Below, piece by piece: positions 48,518 through 56,666 of a DNA stretch of 56,666 nt. This stretch comes from Actinomadura roseirufa. GTDB lineage: Bacteria; Actinomycetota; Actinomycetes; Streptosporangiales; Streptosporangiaceae. The notes beneath the pieces were generated by a model. It was not told the DNA's origin and searched no databases. It saw only the letters and a list, made by a program, of their open reading frames with translations. The stretch is taken from positions 1-56,666 of the forward strand of contig NZ_CAACVB010000026.1 in NCBI RefSeq assembly GCF_900659635.1, in the 5' to 3' direction. The translations under genes were made by a program, and so were the position numbers. Numbering within the stretch: position 1 is the first letter of the stretch; the number at the start of each line of letters is the position of its first letter.

Positions 48518-49939
48518 TCAGGTGCGGTAGGTGGACGTCCCGCCGGACCTTCCCTCCGGGACGTCCTTGGACAGGCGCCGGGTGAGGAACAGCCCCTCCA
48601 GGGCGAACTCCAGCGCCGCCGCGGCCTGGCCCGGGGAGTCCCCGCTCATGCCGAGCCGCTCCATGATCTTGGCGAGGCCGGGGACCTGGCCGATCCGGCG
48701 CAGCAGCTCCGCCGCCGCGACCAGCTCGCCCGACTCGACCCGCTCGCCCGAGTCGAACTTGTCGAGCAGCCCGGTCAGGTCGGCGGCGCCCAGCGTGCGC
48801 CGGTAGGTCTCGGCGACGGCCCGGCGCAGCAGATGCTCCAGCACCTCCTGCTCGCGGCCCTCCTCGCTGACCTCGAACTCGACCTTGCCGAGCAGCGACG
48901 GCACCACCGCGGGCAGGTCGCAGATCCGCGCGACGGCCCGCTCCTCACCGGTCAGCGCGGCGCGCCGCACCGCGCCCGCCGCCACCGTCTCGGCCCCGGC
49001 CAGCGCGAACCGCGCCGACACCCCGGACCGCGCGTCCACCGCCGTCGACTCGCGGACGAGCCGGGTGAACCGGCCGATCACCTCGACGAGGTGGTCGGGC
49101 ACCTCGGCGGGCAGGCCCGCCAGGTCGGCGAAGTCGGCCTCCTGCCGGATCAGCGCCAGCTCCGCGTCCAGCTCCAGCGGGTAGTGGGTGCGGATCTCGG
49201 CGCCGAAGCGGTCCTTCAGCGGCGTGATGATGCGGCCCCGGTTGGTGTAGTCCTCCGGGTTCGCGGACGCGACGAGCAGCACGTCCAGCGGCAGCCGCAG
49301 CGCGTACCCGCGAACCTGGACGTCGCGCTCCTCCAGCACGTTCAGCAGCGCCACCTGGATCCGCTCGGCCAGGTCGGGCAGCTCGTTGATCGAGAAGATC
49401 CCCCGGTTGGTGCGCGGGACCAGGCCGAAGTGGACGGTCTCCGGGTCGCCCAGCGTGCGGCCCTCGGCGACCTTGATCGGGTCGACGTCGCCGATGAGGT
49501 CGCCGACGCTGGTGTCGGGCGTGGCGAGCTTCTCGCCGTACCGCTCGTCCCGGTGCCGCCACGCCACCGGCAGGTCGTCGCCGTGCTCGGCGGCCAGCCG
49601 CCGGCAGCGCACGCACACCGGTTCGTACGGGTGGTCGTTGATCTCGCAGCCGGCCACCACCGGGGTCCACTCGTCCAGCAGCCCGGCCAGCGTGCGGATC
49701 AGCCGGGTCTTGCCCTGCCCGCGCTCGCCCAGCAGCACCAGGTCGTGCCCCGCGAGCAGAGCGCGCTCCAGATGGGGCAGGACGGTGTCGTCGAACCCCA
49801 GGATCCCGGGGAAGCGCGGCTCCCCCGATCTCAGCCGGGCGAGCAGGTTGTGACGGATCTCGGCCTTCACCGATCGCTGGACGTGACCGCTGGTGCGCAG
49901 GTCGCCCAGTGTGGTCTCGCGAGGTGTGGATGGACGCAC
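48518..49939 (-). CDS. AAA ATPase, BchI/ChlI-MoxR-like, partner of the VWA protein
   Basis: 473 aa from GTG 49939. Walker A is GERGQGKTRLIR, the sensor region EDYTNRGRIITPLKDRFGAE with an Arg finger, and the B-box analogue GIFSINELPDL. A Cys-rich insert (EPVCVRCRRLA with an earlier CEIND) sits between Walker A and the central strands, a possible zinc knuckle, unusual for plain MoxR proteins. It ends with helical lid sequences. It belongs to the chelatase-like AAA group; a sigma-54-type activator is less likely because GAFTGA is missing. The divergent FIST gene is 140 bp away. Confidence 0.85.
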   Translation of the reverse strand: MRPSTPRETTLGDLRTSGHVQRSVKAEIRHNLLARLRSGEPRFPGILGFDDTVLPHLERALLAGHDLVLLGERGQGKTRLIRTLAGLLDEWTPVVAGCEINDHPYEPVCVRCRRLAAEHGDDLPVAWRHRDERYGEKLATPDTSVGDLIGDVDPIKVAEGRTLGDPETVHFGLVPRTNRGIFSINELPDLAERIQVALLNVLEERDVQVRGYALRLPLDVLLVASANPEDYTNRGRIITPLKDRFGAEIRTHYPLELDAELALIRQEADFADLAGLPAEVPDHLVEVIGRFTRLVRESTAVDARSGVSARFALAGAETVAAGAVRRAALTGEERAVARICDLPAVVPSLLGKVEFEVSEEGREQEVLEHLLRRAVAETYRRTLGAADLTGLLDKFDSGERVESGELVAAAELLRRIGQVPGLAKIMERLGMSGDSPGQAAAALEFALEGLFLTRRLSKDVPEGRSGGTSTYRT

Positions 49940-50078
49940 GCGATCGACACTACGTCGCCGACGCGCGCGATCGCACCCTCGTCGGCGGATTCCCGGCACC
50001 GGTTGGGTCGGCGGGGCGCGGCGGGGGAGACTGGGAGTGTGAAGAGAGCCGGTGAACCGAGTGAGGGAGGCGGCGCCG

Positions 50079-51302
50079 ATGGCGCGGTTCGGTGATGGCC
50101 TGGCCCTCGGCCCCGATCTGGAGACCGCGGCGGCCGCCGCGGTCGAGCAGGCCCTGGCGCCGCTCAGCGCGGCGCCCGACCTGGTCTGCGTCTTCATCGC
50201 CGGGGACGACCCCGCCGAGATCGAGGCGGCGGCGCGGCGCGCGGCGGCGGCCGCGGGGCCCGCGCTGATGCTGGGGTGCAGCGCGTCCGGGGTGATCGGG
50301 GCCGGACGCGGCGTGGAGGAGGCCGGCGCGGTCAGCGCCTGGGCGGCGGTGCTGCCCGGGGCCCGGCTCGACCCGTTCCGGCTGGAGACCCTCAAGGCGG
50401 AGGACCGCCTGGTCGTCGTCGGGATGCCGGAGCCGCGGGACGACGACGTCGTGGCCGTCCTCCTCGCCGACCCCTACAGCTTCCCGGTGGACGCCTTCGT
50501 GGAGCGCTCGGACGACGCGCTGCCCGGCCTGCCGATGGTCGGCGGCATCGCCGAGGGCGGTGAGCGGGGCGGCGAGCGCGGTGCTGAACGGGGCGGTGAA
50601 CTGGGCGGTGAACCGGGTGGCGAGCGGGGCGGCACGCGGCTGTTCGTCGGCGGCAATGTGCACTCCGACGGCGCCGTCGGAGTGGTGCTCGGCGGCCCGG
50701 TCGCCGCCGCGACCGTCGTCAGCCAGGGCGCCCGGCCGATCGGCCCCGACATGGTCGTCACGCGGGCCGACGAGAACATCCTGTACGAGCTGGCGGGCGT
50801 CCCCGCGCTGGAGAAGCTGGAGCAGATCGTCGTCGGCCTGCCGGAGGAGGACCAGGAGCTCGCCGGGCGCGGCCTGCTCATCGGCGTCGCGATGGACGAG
50901 TACGCCGACGAGCACGAGCACGGCGACTTCCTCGTCCGCGGCGTGGTCGGCGCCGACTCCGGCAGCGGCGCCATCGCCATCGGCGACGTGGTCGAGGTGG
51001 GACGGACCGTCCGGTTCCAGGTCCGCGACGCCGGCGCCGCCGAGGAGGACCTGACTGCGCTCCTGGAGCGGTTCGACCTGGCCCCCGTGGAGGGCGCGCT
51101 GCTGTTCTCCTGCAACGGGCGCGGCCAGGCGATGTTCCCCGACTCCGACCACGACGCGAAGGTGCTCGACCGCGCGTTCGGCCCCGCCGGGGTCGGCGGG
51201 TTCTTCGCCGCCGGCGAGATCGGACCGGTCGCGGGCCGCAACCACGTGCACGGTTTCACCGCCTCCATCCTGGCGTTCGGCCGGGTCGGGGACGACGCGT
51301 GA
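50079..51302 (+). CDS. FIST domain sensory protein
   Basis: 407 aa with an N-terminal FIST_N region (LGCSASGVIGAGRGVEEAGA near 57) and C-terminal FIST_C (LLFSCNGRGQAMFP and FFAAGEIGPVAGRNHVHGFT). FIST proteins are thought to bind small ligands, perhaps amino acids, in signal transduction. The loop around 155-190 contains a repeat of ERGGERGAERGGE generated by short DNA repeats. ATG 50079 has GGGAGG eight bases upstream. It is divergent from the AAA-VWA pair and translationally coupled (GTGA) to the ROK kinase. Confidence 0.88.
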   Translation: MARFGDGLALGPDLETAAAAAVEQALAPLSAAPDLVCVFIAGDDPAEIEAAARRAAAAAGPALMLGCSASGVIGAGRGVEEAGAVSAWAAVLPGARLDPFRLETLKAEDRLVVVGMPEPRDDDVVAVLLADPYSFPVDAFVERSDDALPGLPMVGGIAEGGERGGERGAERGGELGGEPGGERGGTRLFVGGNVHSDGAVGVVLGGPVAAATVVSQGARPIGPDMVVTRADENILYELAGVPALEKLEQIVVGLPEEDQELAGRGLLIGVAMDEYADEHEHGDFLVRGVVGADSGSGAIAIGDVVEVGRTVRFQVRDAGAAEEDLTALLERFDLAPVEGALLFSCNGRGQAMFPDSDHDAKVLDRAFGPAGVGGFFAAGEIGPVAGRNHVHGFTASILAFGRVGDDA

Positions 51303-52330
51303 GCGAGCCCGGTGCTCCGGTGCTCGCGGTCGACATCGGCGGTACCAAGCTGGCCGCCGCGCTGGTCGAGCCCGGCGGCCGGGTCGCCGCCTACGACCGG
51401 GTCGCCACGCCGCACGAGCCGGGACTGGACGCCGACGGGCTGTGGCGGACGCTGGAGGCGCTGCTGGACGCCCTGGTCACCGAGGCCGGGTCACCGGCCC
51501 TGGCCGGGGTCGGCGTCGGCTGCGGCGGGCCGATGACCTGGCCCGCCGCCGAGGTGTCCCCGCTCAACATCCCGGCCTGGCGCGGGTTCCCGCTGCGCGC
51601 GCGGCTGCGCGAGCGGTACCCGGGGCTGCCCGTCCGCGTCCACAACGACGCGATCTGCGTGGCGGCGGGCGAGCACTGGCGCGGCGCCGGCCGCGGCCGC
51701 GGCAACGTCCTCGGCATGGTGGTGTCCACCGGTGTCGGCGGCGGGCTCGTCCTGGACGGCCGGCTCGTCGACGGCGCCAGCGGCAACGCCGGGCACATCG
51801 GGCACGTCGTCGTCGACCCGGACGGCCCGCCGTGCAAGTGCGGCGGCCGCGGCTGCCTGGAGGCGATCGCGCGCGGCCCCGGGCTGGTCGCCTGGGCGGG
51901 CGAGCAGGGCTGGCGGCCGGGCGGACGCGACGTCACCGGCGTCGAGCTGGCCGCCGACGCCCGCCGCGGGCACCCGGTCGCCGTGGCCGCGATGCGCCGC
52001 GCGGGCCGCGCCCTCGGCATCGCGATCGCGTCCGCGACGCACCTGTGCGACCTGGAGGTCGCCGCGATCGGCGGCGGCGTGTCGCAGGCGGGCGCGCTGC
52101 TGTTCGACCCGCTGGAGGAGGCGCTGCGGACGCACGCCCGGATGGAGTTCGCCCGGCGGGTCCGGGTCGTCCCGGCTGCGCTCGGCCAGACCGCGGGCCT
52201 GATCGGCGCCGCCGCCCTCGTCTTCGCCGGCGACCGCTACTGGAACGGAGACCGAGACCGAGACAGAGACGGGGACGGGGACCGGGACGGGGGCAGGGAC
52301 GCAAGGGCGACGGCTGAAGGCGCCGTGTGA
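51299..52330 (+). CDS. ROK family sugar kinase (glucokinase-like)
   Basis: 343 aa. AVDIGGTKLAAALV is the ATP phosphate loop; RVHNDAICVAAGEHWRGAG the catalytic Asp region; GNAGHIGHVVVDPDG and CKCGGRGCLEAIARG give the ROK zinc site with HxxxGxxxxxxxxxxCxCGxxGCLE. It probably phosphorylates glucose or another hexose, with specificity unproven. The C-terminal 26 aa is an Arg/Asp/Gly repeat (RDRDRDGDGDRDGGRD), made from near-perfect 6-bp DNA repeats and not part of the fold. GTG 51299 overlaps the FIST stop. Confidence 0.9.
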   Translation: MSEPGAPVLAVDIGGTKLAAALVEPGGRVAAYDRVATPHEPGLDADGLWRTLEALLDALVTEAGSPALAGVGVGCGGPMTWPAAEVSPLNIPAWRGFPLRARLRERYPGLPVRVHNDAICVAAGEHWRGAGRGRGNVLGMVVSTGVGGGLVLDGRLVDGASGNAGHIGHVVVDPDGPPCKCGGRGCLEAIARGPGLVAWAGEQGWRPGGRDVTGVELAADARRGHPVAVAAMRRAGRALGIAIASATHLCDLEVAAIGGGVSQAGALLFDPLEEALRTHARMEFARRVRVVPAALGQTAGLIGAAALVFAGDRYWNGDRDRDRDGDGDRDGGRDARATAEGAV

Positions 52331-52392
52331 CGGGGCCCCCGCCGGACGGAACGGCGGCGGGGGCGGTGCCGGGCACATGGGAAGATCGGGAC

Positions 52393-53616
52393 ATGACCCT
52401 CGTCACCGTCGACGACATCAGGGCCGCGCGCGAGTTGCTGCGCGACGTCGTCGTCCCCACCCCGATGATCCGGTCGCGGGTGCTGTCGGAGGCCATCGGC
52501 GGCCCCGTCCTGCTCAAGTGCGAGAACCTGCAGCGCACCGGCTCCTTCAAGATCCGCGGCGCGTACGTGCGGATCGCGCGGCTCACCGACGCCGAGCGCG
52601 CCCGCGGCGTCGTGGCGGCGAGCGCGGGCAACCACGCCCAGGGCGTCGCGCTGGCCGCGTCCATGCTCGGCTGCAAGGCGACCGTGTTCATGCCCGCGGG
52701 CGCCCCGCTGCCGAAGGTCGCCGCCACCCGCGGCTACGGCGCCGAGGTGATCTTCCCGGGCCCGACCGTCGACGAGTGCCTCATCGCGGCGGAGGACCAC
52801 GCGCGGCGCAGCGGCGCTGTGCTGATCCACCCGTTCGACCACCGGGACGTGATCGCCGGGCAGGCCACGATCGGGCTGGAGATCCTGGAGCAGTGCCCGG
52901 ACGTGCGCACCGTGGTCGGCTCCGTCGGCGGCGGCGGGCTCATGTCGGGCATCGCCGCCGCGCTCAAGGGCGTCGCGAAGGAGACGGGCGGGCACGACGT
53001 CAAGATCGTGGGCGCGCAGGCCAAGCGGGCGGCGGCGTTCCCGGCGTCGCTGGCGGCCGGTAGGCCCACCCGGGTGGAGATCGAGCCGACCATGGCGGAC
53101 GGGATCGCCGTCGGCCGTCCCGGCGACCTCACCTTCGACGTGTTCACCCACCTGGTGGACGCCGTCGTCACGGTGACGGAGGAGTCGATCTCGCAGGCGC
53201 TGCTGCTCTGCCTCGAACGTGCCAAACAGGTGGTGGAGCCCGCGGGCGCCGCGGGCGTGGCCGCGCTCCTGGAGCACTCCTACGCCGTCCGGACGCCGGT
53301 GGTCGTGCTGCTGTCGGGCGGCAACATCGACCCGCTGCTGCTGTCGAAGGTGCTGCGGCACGGCCTGGCCGGCGCGGGCCGCTACCTCGTCGTGCGGTGC
53401 CGCCTCAAGGACCGTCCCGGCGCCCTGGTGACCCTTCTGGGCGAACTGGCCGAACTGGGGGTCAACGTCCTGGACGTGGTGCACGAGCGCGTCGCCGCCC
53501 GCCTGCACGTCGAGGAGGCGGAGGTGCTGATGCACCTGGAGACCCGCGGCTCCGACCACTCCGAGGACGTCATCGGACGCCTCCGCGCGAAGGGCTACAC
53601 CCTCACGCTCAGCTGA
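52393..53616 (+). CDS. ilvA: Threonine ammonia-lyase with ACT domain
   Basis: PLP enzyme forming 2-oxobutanoate for isoleucine, 407 aa. The PLP Lys lies in GSFKIRGAYVR near 55, phosphate loop GSVGGGGLMSG near 178, GGNIDP near 313. The C-terminal ACT domain (CRLKDRPGALVTLLGELAEL from about 334) is a single copy, as in the shorter actinobacterial enzyme; a catabolic role cannot be excluded. ATG 52393 is preferred to upstream GTG 52327, which reads a non-conserved leader. Confidence 0.93.
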   Translation: MTLVTVDDIRAARELLRDVVVPTPMIRSRVLSEAIGGPVLLKCENLQRTGSFKIRGAYVRIARLTDAERARGVVAASAGNHAQGVALAASMLGCKATVFMPAGAPLPKVAATRGYGAEVIFPGPTVDECLIAAEDHARRSGAVLIHPFDHRDVIAGQATIGLEILEQCPDVRTVVGSVGGGGLMSGIAAALKGVAKETGGHDVKIVGAQAKRAAAFPASLAAGRPTRVEIEPTMADGIAVGRPGDLTFDVFTHLVDAVVTVTEESISQALLLCLERAKQVVEPAGAAGVAALLEHSYAVRTPVVVLLSGGNIDPLLLSKVLRHGLAGAGRYLVVRCRLKDRPGALVTLLGELAELGVNVLDVVHERVAARLHVEEAEVLMHLETRGSDHSEDVIGRLRAKGYTLTLS

Positions 53617-53630
53617 TCCTGTGCGCTGAC

Positions 53631-53674
53631 GCGGTGGGACGGGGCCGTGAGCCGCTCACGGACCGTCCCACCGC
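53631..53674. terminator. Nested hairpin between ilvA and the M1 peptidase
   Basis: Outer arms GCGGTGGGACGG (53631-53642) and CCGTCCCACCGC (53663-53674) are perfectly complementary; inside them CCGTGAG/CTCACGG (53645-53661) forms a second stem. It separates convergent genes and probably stops transcription in both directions. Confidence 0.85.
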
Positions 53675-53691
53675 GCGTCTTGAGCGGGCGG

Positions 53692-55128
53692 TCAGACGGC
53701 CGGCTTGCCCTCGGAGTACAGCCAGCGCGTGGCCCAGCCGCCGAGGTCCTGATGAGCGACCCGCTCGGCGAAGCGCACGAAGTCGGCGGTCGAGGCGTTG
53801 CCGCCGCCGTACGCCGCGGGCCAGGCCTTGAGCAGGCGGAAGAACGCCTTCTCTCCGATCGTCCGGCGCAGCGCGTGGATCGCCATCGCGCCGCGGTCGT
53901 AGACGAGCGCGTCGAAGATGCGGTTCCGGCCCGGGTCGGAGACCTTGCCCTTCCACAGCGGGTCGTTCGCGGGCGCCGCGTACGTGGCGTCGAAGCTCGC
54001 CTGGACGGGCTTGCCCGCGAACTTCTCGGCCCACAGCCACTCGGAGTACGTCGCGAAGCCCTCGTTCAGCCAGATGTCGGCCCACCGCCGCGGCGACACC
54101 GAGTCGCCGAACCACTGGTGGCCGAGCTCGTGCGCGAGCAGGTCACCGGCCGGGATGCTCCCGGGCCGGCGGCCCTGGTCGTACACGGGACGGCCCTGCG
54201 TCTCCAGCGCGTAGCCCACGCTCGCGTTGACGGCGACGCCGCCGGTCGAGGTGAACGGGTACCGCCCGTACAGTCCGGACTCGAAGTCCACGACCTCGGC
54301 GGTCCGCCGGTTGAACTCGCGGGCCTGCTCGGGCTTGATGGCGAGGGTCCGGTCCGTCGCGGTGAGGTTCGGGACGTCCGCGCGGGTGCGGCCGGTCAGC
54401 ACGTCGTACTTCCCGAACGCGACCATGGCCAGTTCGCTGGCCATGGGGTTGCGCACCTCCCAGCGCGACACCGTCCAGCCCGCCCTCGTCGCCTTCCCCG
54501 CGAAGTCGCCGTTGGCGAGGCCCGTGAGCTCCTGGGGCGCGGCGAGCGCGTAGCTGTAGGTCGCCTTGTCGGTCGGGTGGTCGTTGACCGGGTAGACGGT
54601 CGCCGCGCCGATCGGCTGGTTCAGCATGACGCCGCCGTCGCCCGTCGGGATCCAGCCGGAAACGCCCAGCGCCGGGTCGTCGATGGTCTGTGGCACACCG
54701 GCGTAGGACACGGTCACGGTGAATCGGCTGTTCTTGCGCAGCCCCCGGGACGGGGTGATGACGAGTTCCTGCGCGCCCGTCCGCGCGTAGGCGGCCGGGC
54801 GGCCGTCCACCCGCAGCGCCGAGATCGTCATCCCGACGAAGTCCAGGTCGAACCGGGACAGGTTCTGCGTCGCCCGCGCCGTGATCGTGGTGACGGCGGA
54901 CAGTCCCTTGGTCGCGGGGTCGTACCGCAGCCCGATGTCGTAGTGGGAGACGTCGTAGCCCCCGTTGCCCATGTCTGGGAAATAGGGGTCACCGGCGCCG
55001 GCCGCGCCGGGGGTGAACCGTGGGGCGGCGGCGCCGGCGGGCGCCGCCGGGGCCAGCAGGCCCGCCGTGACGCACAGTGCCGTGACGCACAGCGCCGCGG
55101 CGGCCAGGGCTCTGGGGGTTCTGCGCAT
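53692..55128 (-). CDS. Secreted M1 family metallopeptidase
   Basis: 478 aa with a signal peptide (MRRTPRALAAAALCVTALCV, cleaved near GAAAP). M1 landmarks: YDVSHYDIGLRYDP at the mature N-terminus, GYALETQGRPVYD substrate region near 325, zinc motif HELGHQWFGDSV near 345, and downstream WLNEGFATYSEWLW giving the second zinc Glu. The enzyme is short, without the large C-terminal domain of aminopeptidase N. It probably trims extracellular peptides. ATG 55128 has GAGG three bases upstream; ATG 55146 is an alternative. A homologous gene precedes it on the same strand. Confidence 0.92.
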   Translation of the reverse strand: MRRTPRALAAAALCVTALCVTAGLLAPAAPAGAAAPRFTPGAAGAGDPYFPDMGNGGYDVSHYDIGLRYDPATKGLSAVTTITARATQNLSRFDLDFVGMTISALRVDGRPAAYARTGAQELVITPSRGLRKNSRFTVTVSYAGVPQTIDDPALGVSGWIPTGDGGVMLNQPIGAATVYPVNDHPTDKATYSYALAAPQELTGLANGDFAGKATRAGWTVSRWEVRNPMASELAMVAFGKYDVLTGRTRADVPNLTATDRTLAIKPEQAREFNRRTAEVVDFESGLYGRYPFTSTGGVAVNASVGYALETQGRPVYDQGRRPGSIPAGDLLAHELGHQWFGDSVSPRRWADIWLNEGFATYSEWLWAEKFAGKPVQASFDATYAAPANDPLWKGKVSDPGRNRIFDALVYDRGAMAIHALRRTIGEKAFFRLLKAWPAAYGGGNASTADFVRFAERVAHQDLGGWATRWLYSEGKPAV

Positions 55129-55244
55129 AGACCTCGTCCTCATCATCGGGCACACTCGCAACAAGAATTTCTTGGGAACGATCGCCAGTTCAAGCGCGAT
55201 TTGGTCTCGAATCGCCCCGCGCAGTACGGATTTCGCGGTTTTGA

Positions 55245-56666
55245 TCACCATTTTTGGGGCTTCCCCGTGCGGTAGAGCCAGGCATCGAACAACCCGCCCA
55301 GCCGCCGCCCCGCGACGTGCTCGGCGTGCGCGACGAACTGCGCCGTGGTCACCGCCGAACCGCGCCGCCCGTCCGCCCAGGTCCGCAGGATCGTGAAGAA
55401 GGCCCGGTCGCCGACCCGGTCGCGCAGCGCCTGCAGGCACATCGCGCCGCGGACGTAGACCGCGAACCCGAACAGGCCGCGCGCGCCCGGCCGGCCCGCC
55501 GGCGGCACGAAGACCGGCGAGTCCGCGGGCTGCCGGTAGTACCGGTCGAAGATCTTCTTCGCCGAGTCCCGGCCGCCGCGCTCGGCCCACAGCCACTCGG
55601 CGTAGGTCGCGAAGCCCTCGTTCAGCCAGATGTCCTGCCAGCGCCTGATGCTCACGCTGTCGCCGAACCACTGGTGCGCCAGCTCGTGGACGACGAAGTC
55701 CTCGTCCGGGGCGAACCCGCCGTAGACGGGACGCTCCTGCGTCTCCAGCGCGTAGTCCAGCCGCGGGTCGTCGACGATGCCGCCCGCGGTCGCGAACGGG
55801 TACCGGCCGAACACCGTGGACGCCCAGTCCAGCACCTTGACCGTGGTGGCCTCCAGCTCCCTCACCGAGGCCCGGGTCCGCGGGTCGACCGCCGTGATCA
55901 CCGGGATGCCGGCGCCGGTCCGGGTCCGCCTGACCTGGAACCTCCCGATCGCGATCATGGCGAGGTAGCTCGCCATCGGCGACTCCTCGGCCCAGTCGTA
56001 GGTCGCCGTCCCACCGTGCCGCGCGACCCGTCCGGGACGGCCGTTCGCCAGCACCCGCAGATCCTTCGGCACCGTCACATGGAACGCGTACGTCGCCTTG
56101 TCGCGCGGATGGTCGTTCACCGGCAGCCAGGTCGGCGCCCCGTCCGGCTCGGCCGCGACCACGGCCCCGTCCTTGGACGGCACCCAGCCGTACGTCCCGA
56201 GAGCGTCGTCGCGCAGCGGCGCCGGCACGCCCGCGTACCGGACCACGGCCGTGAACGAGGCGCCCTTGGAGATCCCTCCGGGCGGTGTGATCACGAGCTC
56301 CCCGCCCTTGCGCCGGTACCGGGCGGACCGCCCGTCCACCGCCACCCCGACGATCCGCGGCCCGCGGAAGTCGAGGTCGAAGCTCGACAGATCCTGGGTC
56401 GCCCTGGCCATGACGGACACCGTCGCGTCGATCCGTCCCGTCCGCGGCCCGGCGTAGTGGACGCTCACGTCGTAGTGCCGCACGTCGTAGCCGCCGTTCC
56501 CGGCACCGGGGAAGTAGGCGTCCCCCAGCCCCGCCGCGCCCGGCGTGCCCGTGCCCCGGCGAGGCCGCAGCGGCGCCCGGACGGGGCCGGAACGCCCGTC
56601 GCATCCGCCGGGCACGCCCCTGGCACCCGGCGGAGCGCCCGCGCCCGCGCCGGTGACCGGCGCGAC
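55245..56666 (-). CDS. M1 family metallopeptidase, 5' end beyond right edge
   Basis: Paralogue of the gene downstream, open to the window edge, so the N-terminus and signal peptide are missing. It has YDVRHYDVSVHYAGP, LDYALETQERPVYGG, HELAHQWFGDSV with NEGFATYAEWLWAE, and ends FDAWLYRTGKPQKW. All zinc and catalytic residues are intact. Compared with its neighbour it has an extra disordered stretch ahead of the catalytic region. The pair probably arose by tandem duplication, and the 116-bp spacer suggests co-transcription. Confidence 0.88.
   Translation of the reverse strand, partial: VAPVTGAGAGAPPGARGVPGGCDGRSGPVRAPLRPRRGTGTPGAAGLGDAYFPGAGNGGYDVRHYDVSVHYAGPRTGRIDATVSVMARATQDLSSFDLDFRGPRIVGVAVDGRSARYRRKGGELVITPPGGISKGASFTAVVRYAGVPAPLRDDALGTYGWVPSKDGAVVAAEPDGAPTWLPVNDHPRDKATYAFHVTVPKDLRVLANGRPGRVARHGGTATYDWAEESPMASYLAMIAIGRFQVRRTRTGAGIPVITAVDPRTRASVRELEATTVKVLDWASTVFGRYPFATAGGIVDDPRLDYALETQERPVYGGFAPDEDFVVHELAHQWFGDSVSIRRWQDIWLNEGFATYAEWLWAERGGRDSAKKIFDRYYRQPADSPVFVPPAGRPGARGLFGFAVYVRGAMCLQALRDRVGDRAFFTILRTWADGRRGSAVTTAQFVAHAEHVAGRRLGGLFDAWLYRTGKPQKW

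Noticed and set aside
53692..56604. A single 970-residue protein joining both M1 peptidases
   Set aside because: The upstream part of that frame is an antisense-like Arg/Ala shadow in a different frame from the true second peptidase; the signal peptide and RBS at 55128 define the first gene.

Overview
The window is high-GC DNA (roughly 70% by eye) with GTG and TTG starts, 4-bp ATGA/GTGA gene overlaps, short leaders and actinobacterial families (DUF501, DUF2510, DUF4287, DUF222-HNH, BchI/D-like AAA plus VWA pair, SurA-like lipoprotein next to mfd and mazG). It fits a filamentous actinomycete; Thermomonosporaceae (Actinomadura-like) is my best guess, an inference from gene order and content, not a database result.

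Layout. 1-28 kb is mostly conserved chromosome: a class I methyltransferase cut by the left edge, mfd, a SurA-like lipoprotein, mazG, a class A penicillin-binding protein with a PASTA domain, a quinone-oxidoreductase-like enzyme and a small coiled-coil protein. A minus-strand block follows (SsuABC/TauABC-type importer, then a sensor kinase without an adjacent regulator). The conserved series resumes with eno, divIC/ftsB-like, DUF501, Ppx/GppA, DUF2510, family 5 uracil-DNA glycosylase, NDH-2, a tRNA-like gene, Bax inhibitor-1-like protein, DUF4287, thiolase, SGNH hydrolase and cystathionine beta-synthase.

28-40.5 kb is accessory. It holds a hypothetical protein, a PadR regulator followed by three tandem copies of one eight-helix membrane protein, remnants of a GH20 hexosaminidase, an MBL-fold hydrolase, a nest of decayed insertion sequences (IS481-type pieces flanking an IS5-type element), a small secreted protein, a DUF222-HNH nuclease and a GC-rich repeat tract closed by two strong hairpins.

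40.5-56.7 kb returns to conserved functions: MMPL transporter, cystathionine gamma-synthase (partner of the beta-synthase upstream of the island), secreted alpha/beta hydrolase, DUF2269-like membrane protein, a VWA + AAA ATPase pair divergent from a FIST-domain protein, a ROK sugar kinase, threonine ammonia-lyase with an ACT domain, and two tandem secreted M1 metallopeptidases, the second cut by the right edge.

Themes: DNA repair and nucleotide hygiene (mfd, mazG, UDG), cell wall and division (PBP, DivIC), sulfur amino acids (importer, CBS, CGS) and isoleucine (IlvA). The best candidates for something undescribed are the PadR-controlled triplicated membrane gene array with duplicated leaders, the class I tRNA-like gene with a UAA anticodon and C33, and the AAA-VWA-FIST locus. 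No CRISPR array, rRNA, phage structural gene or complete defence system was seen.
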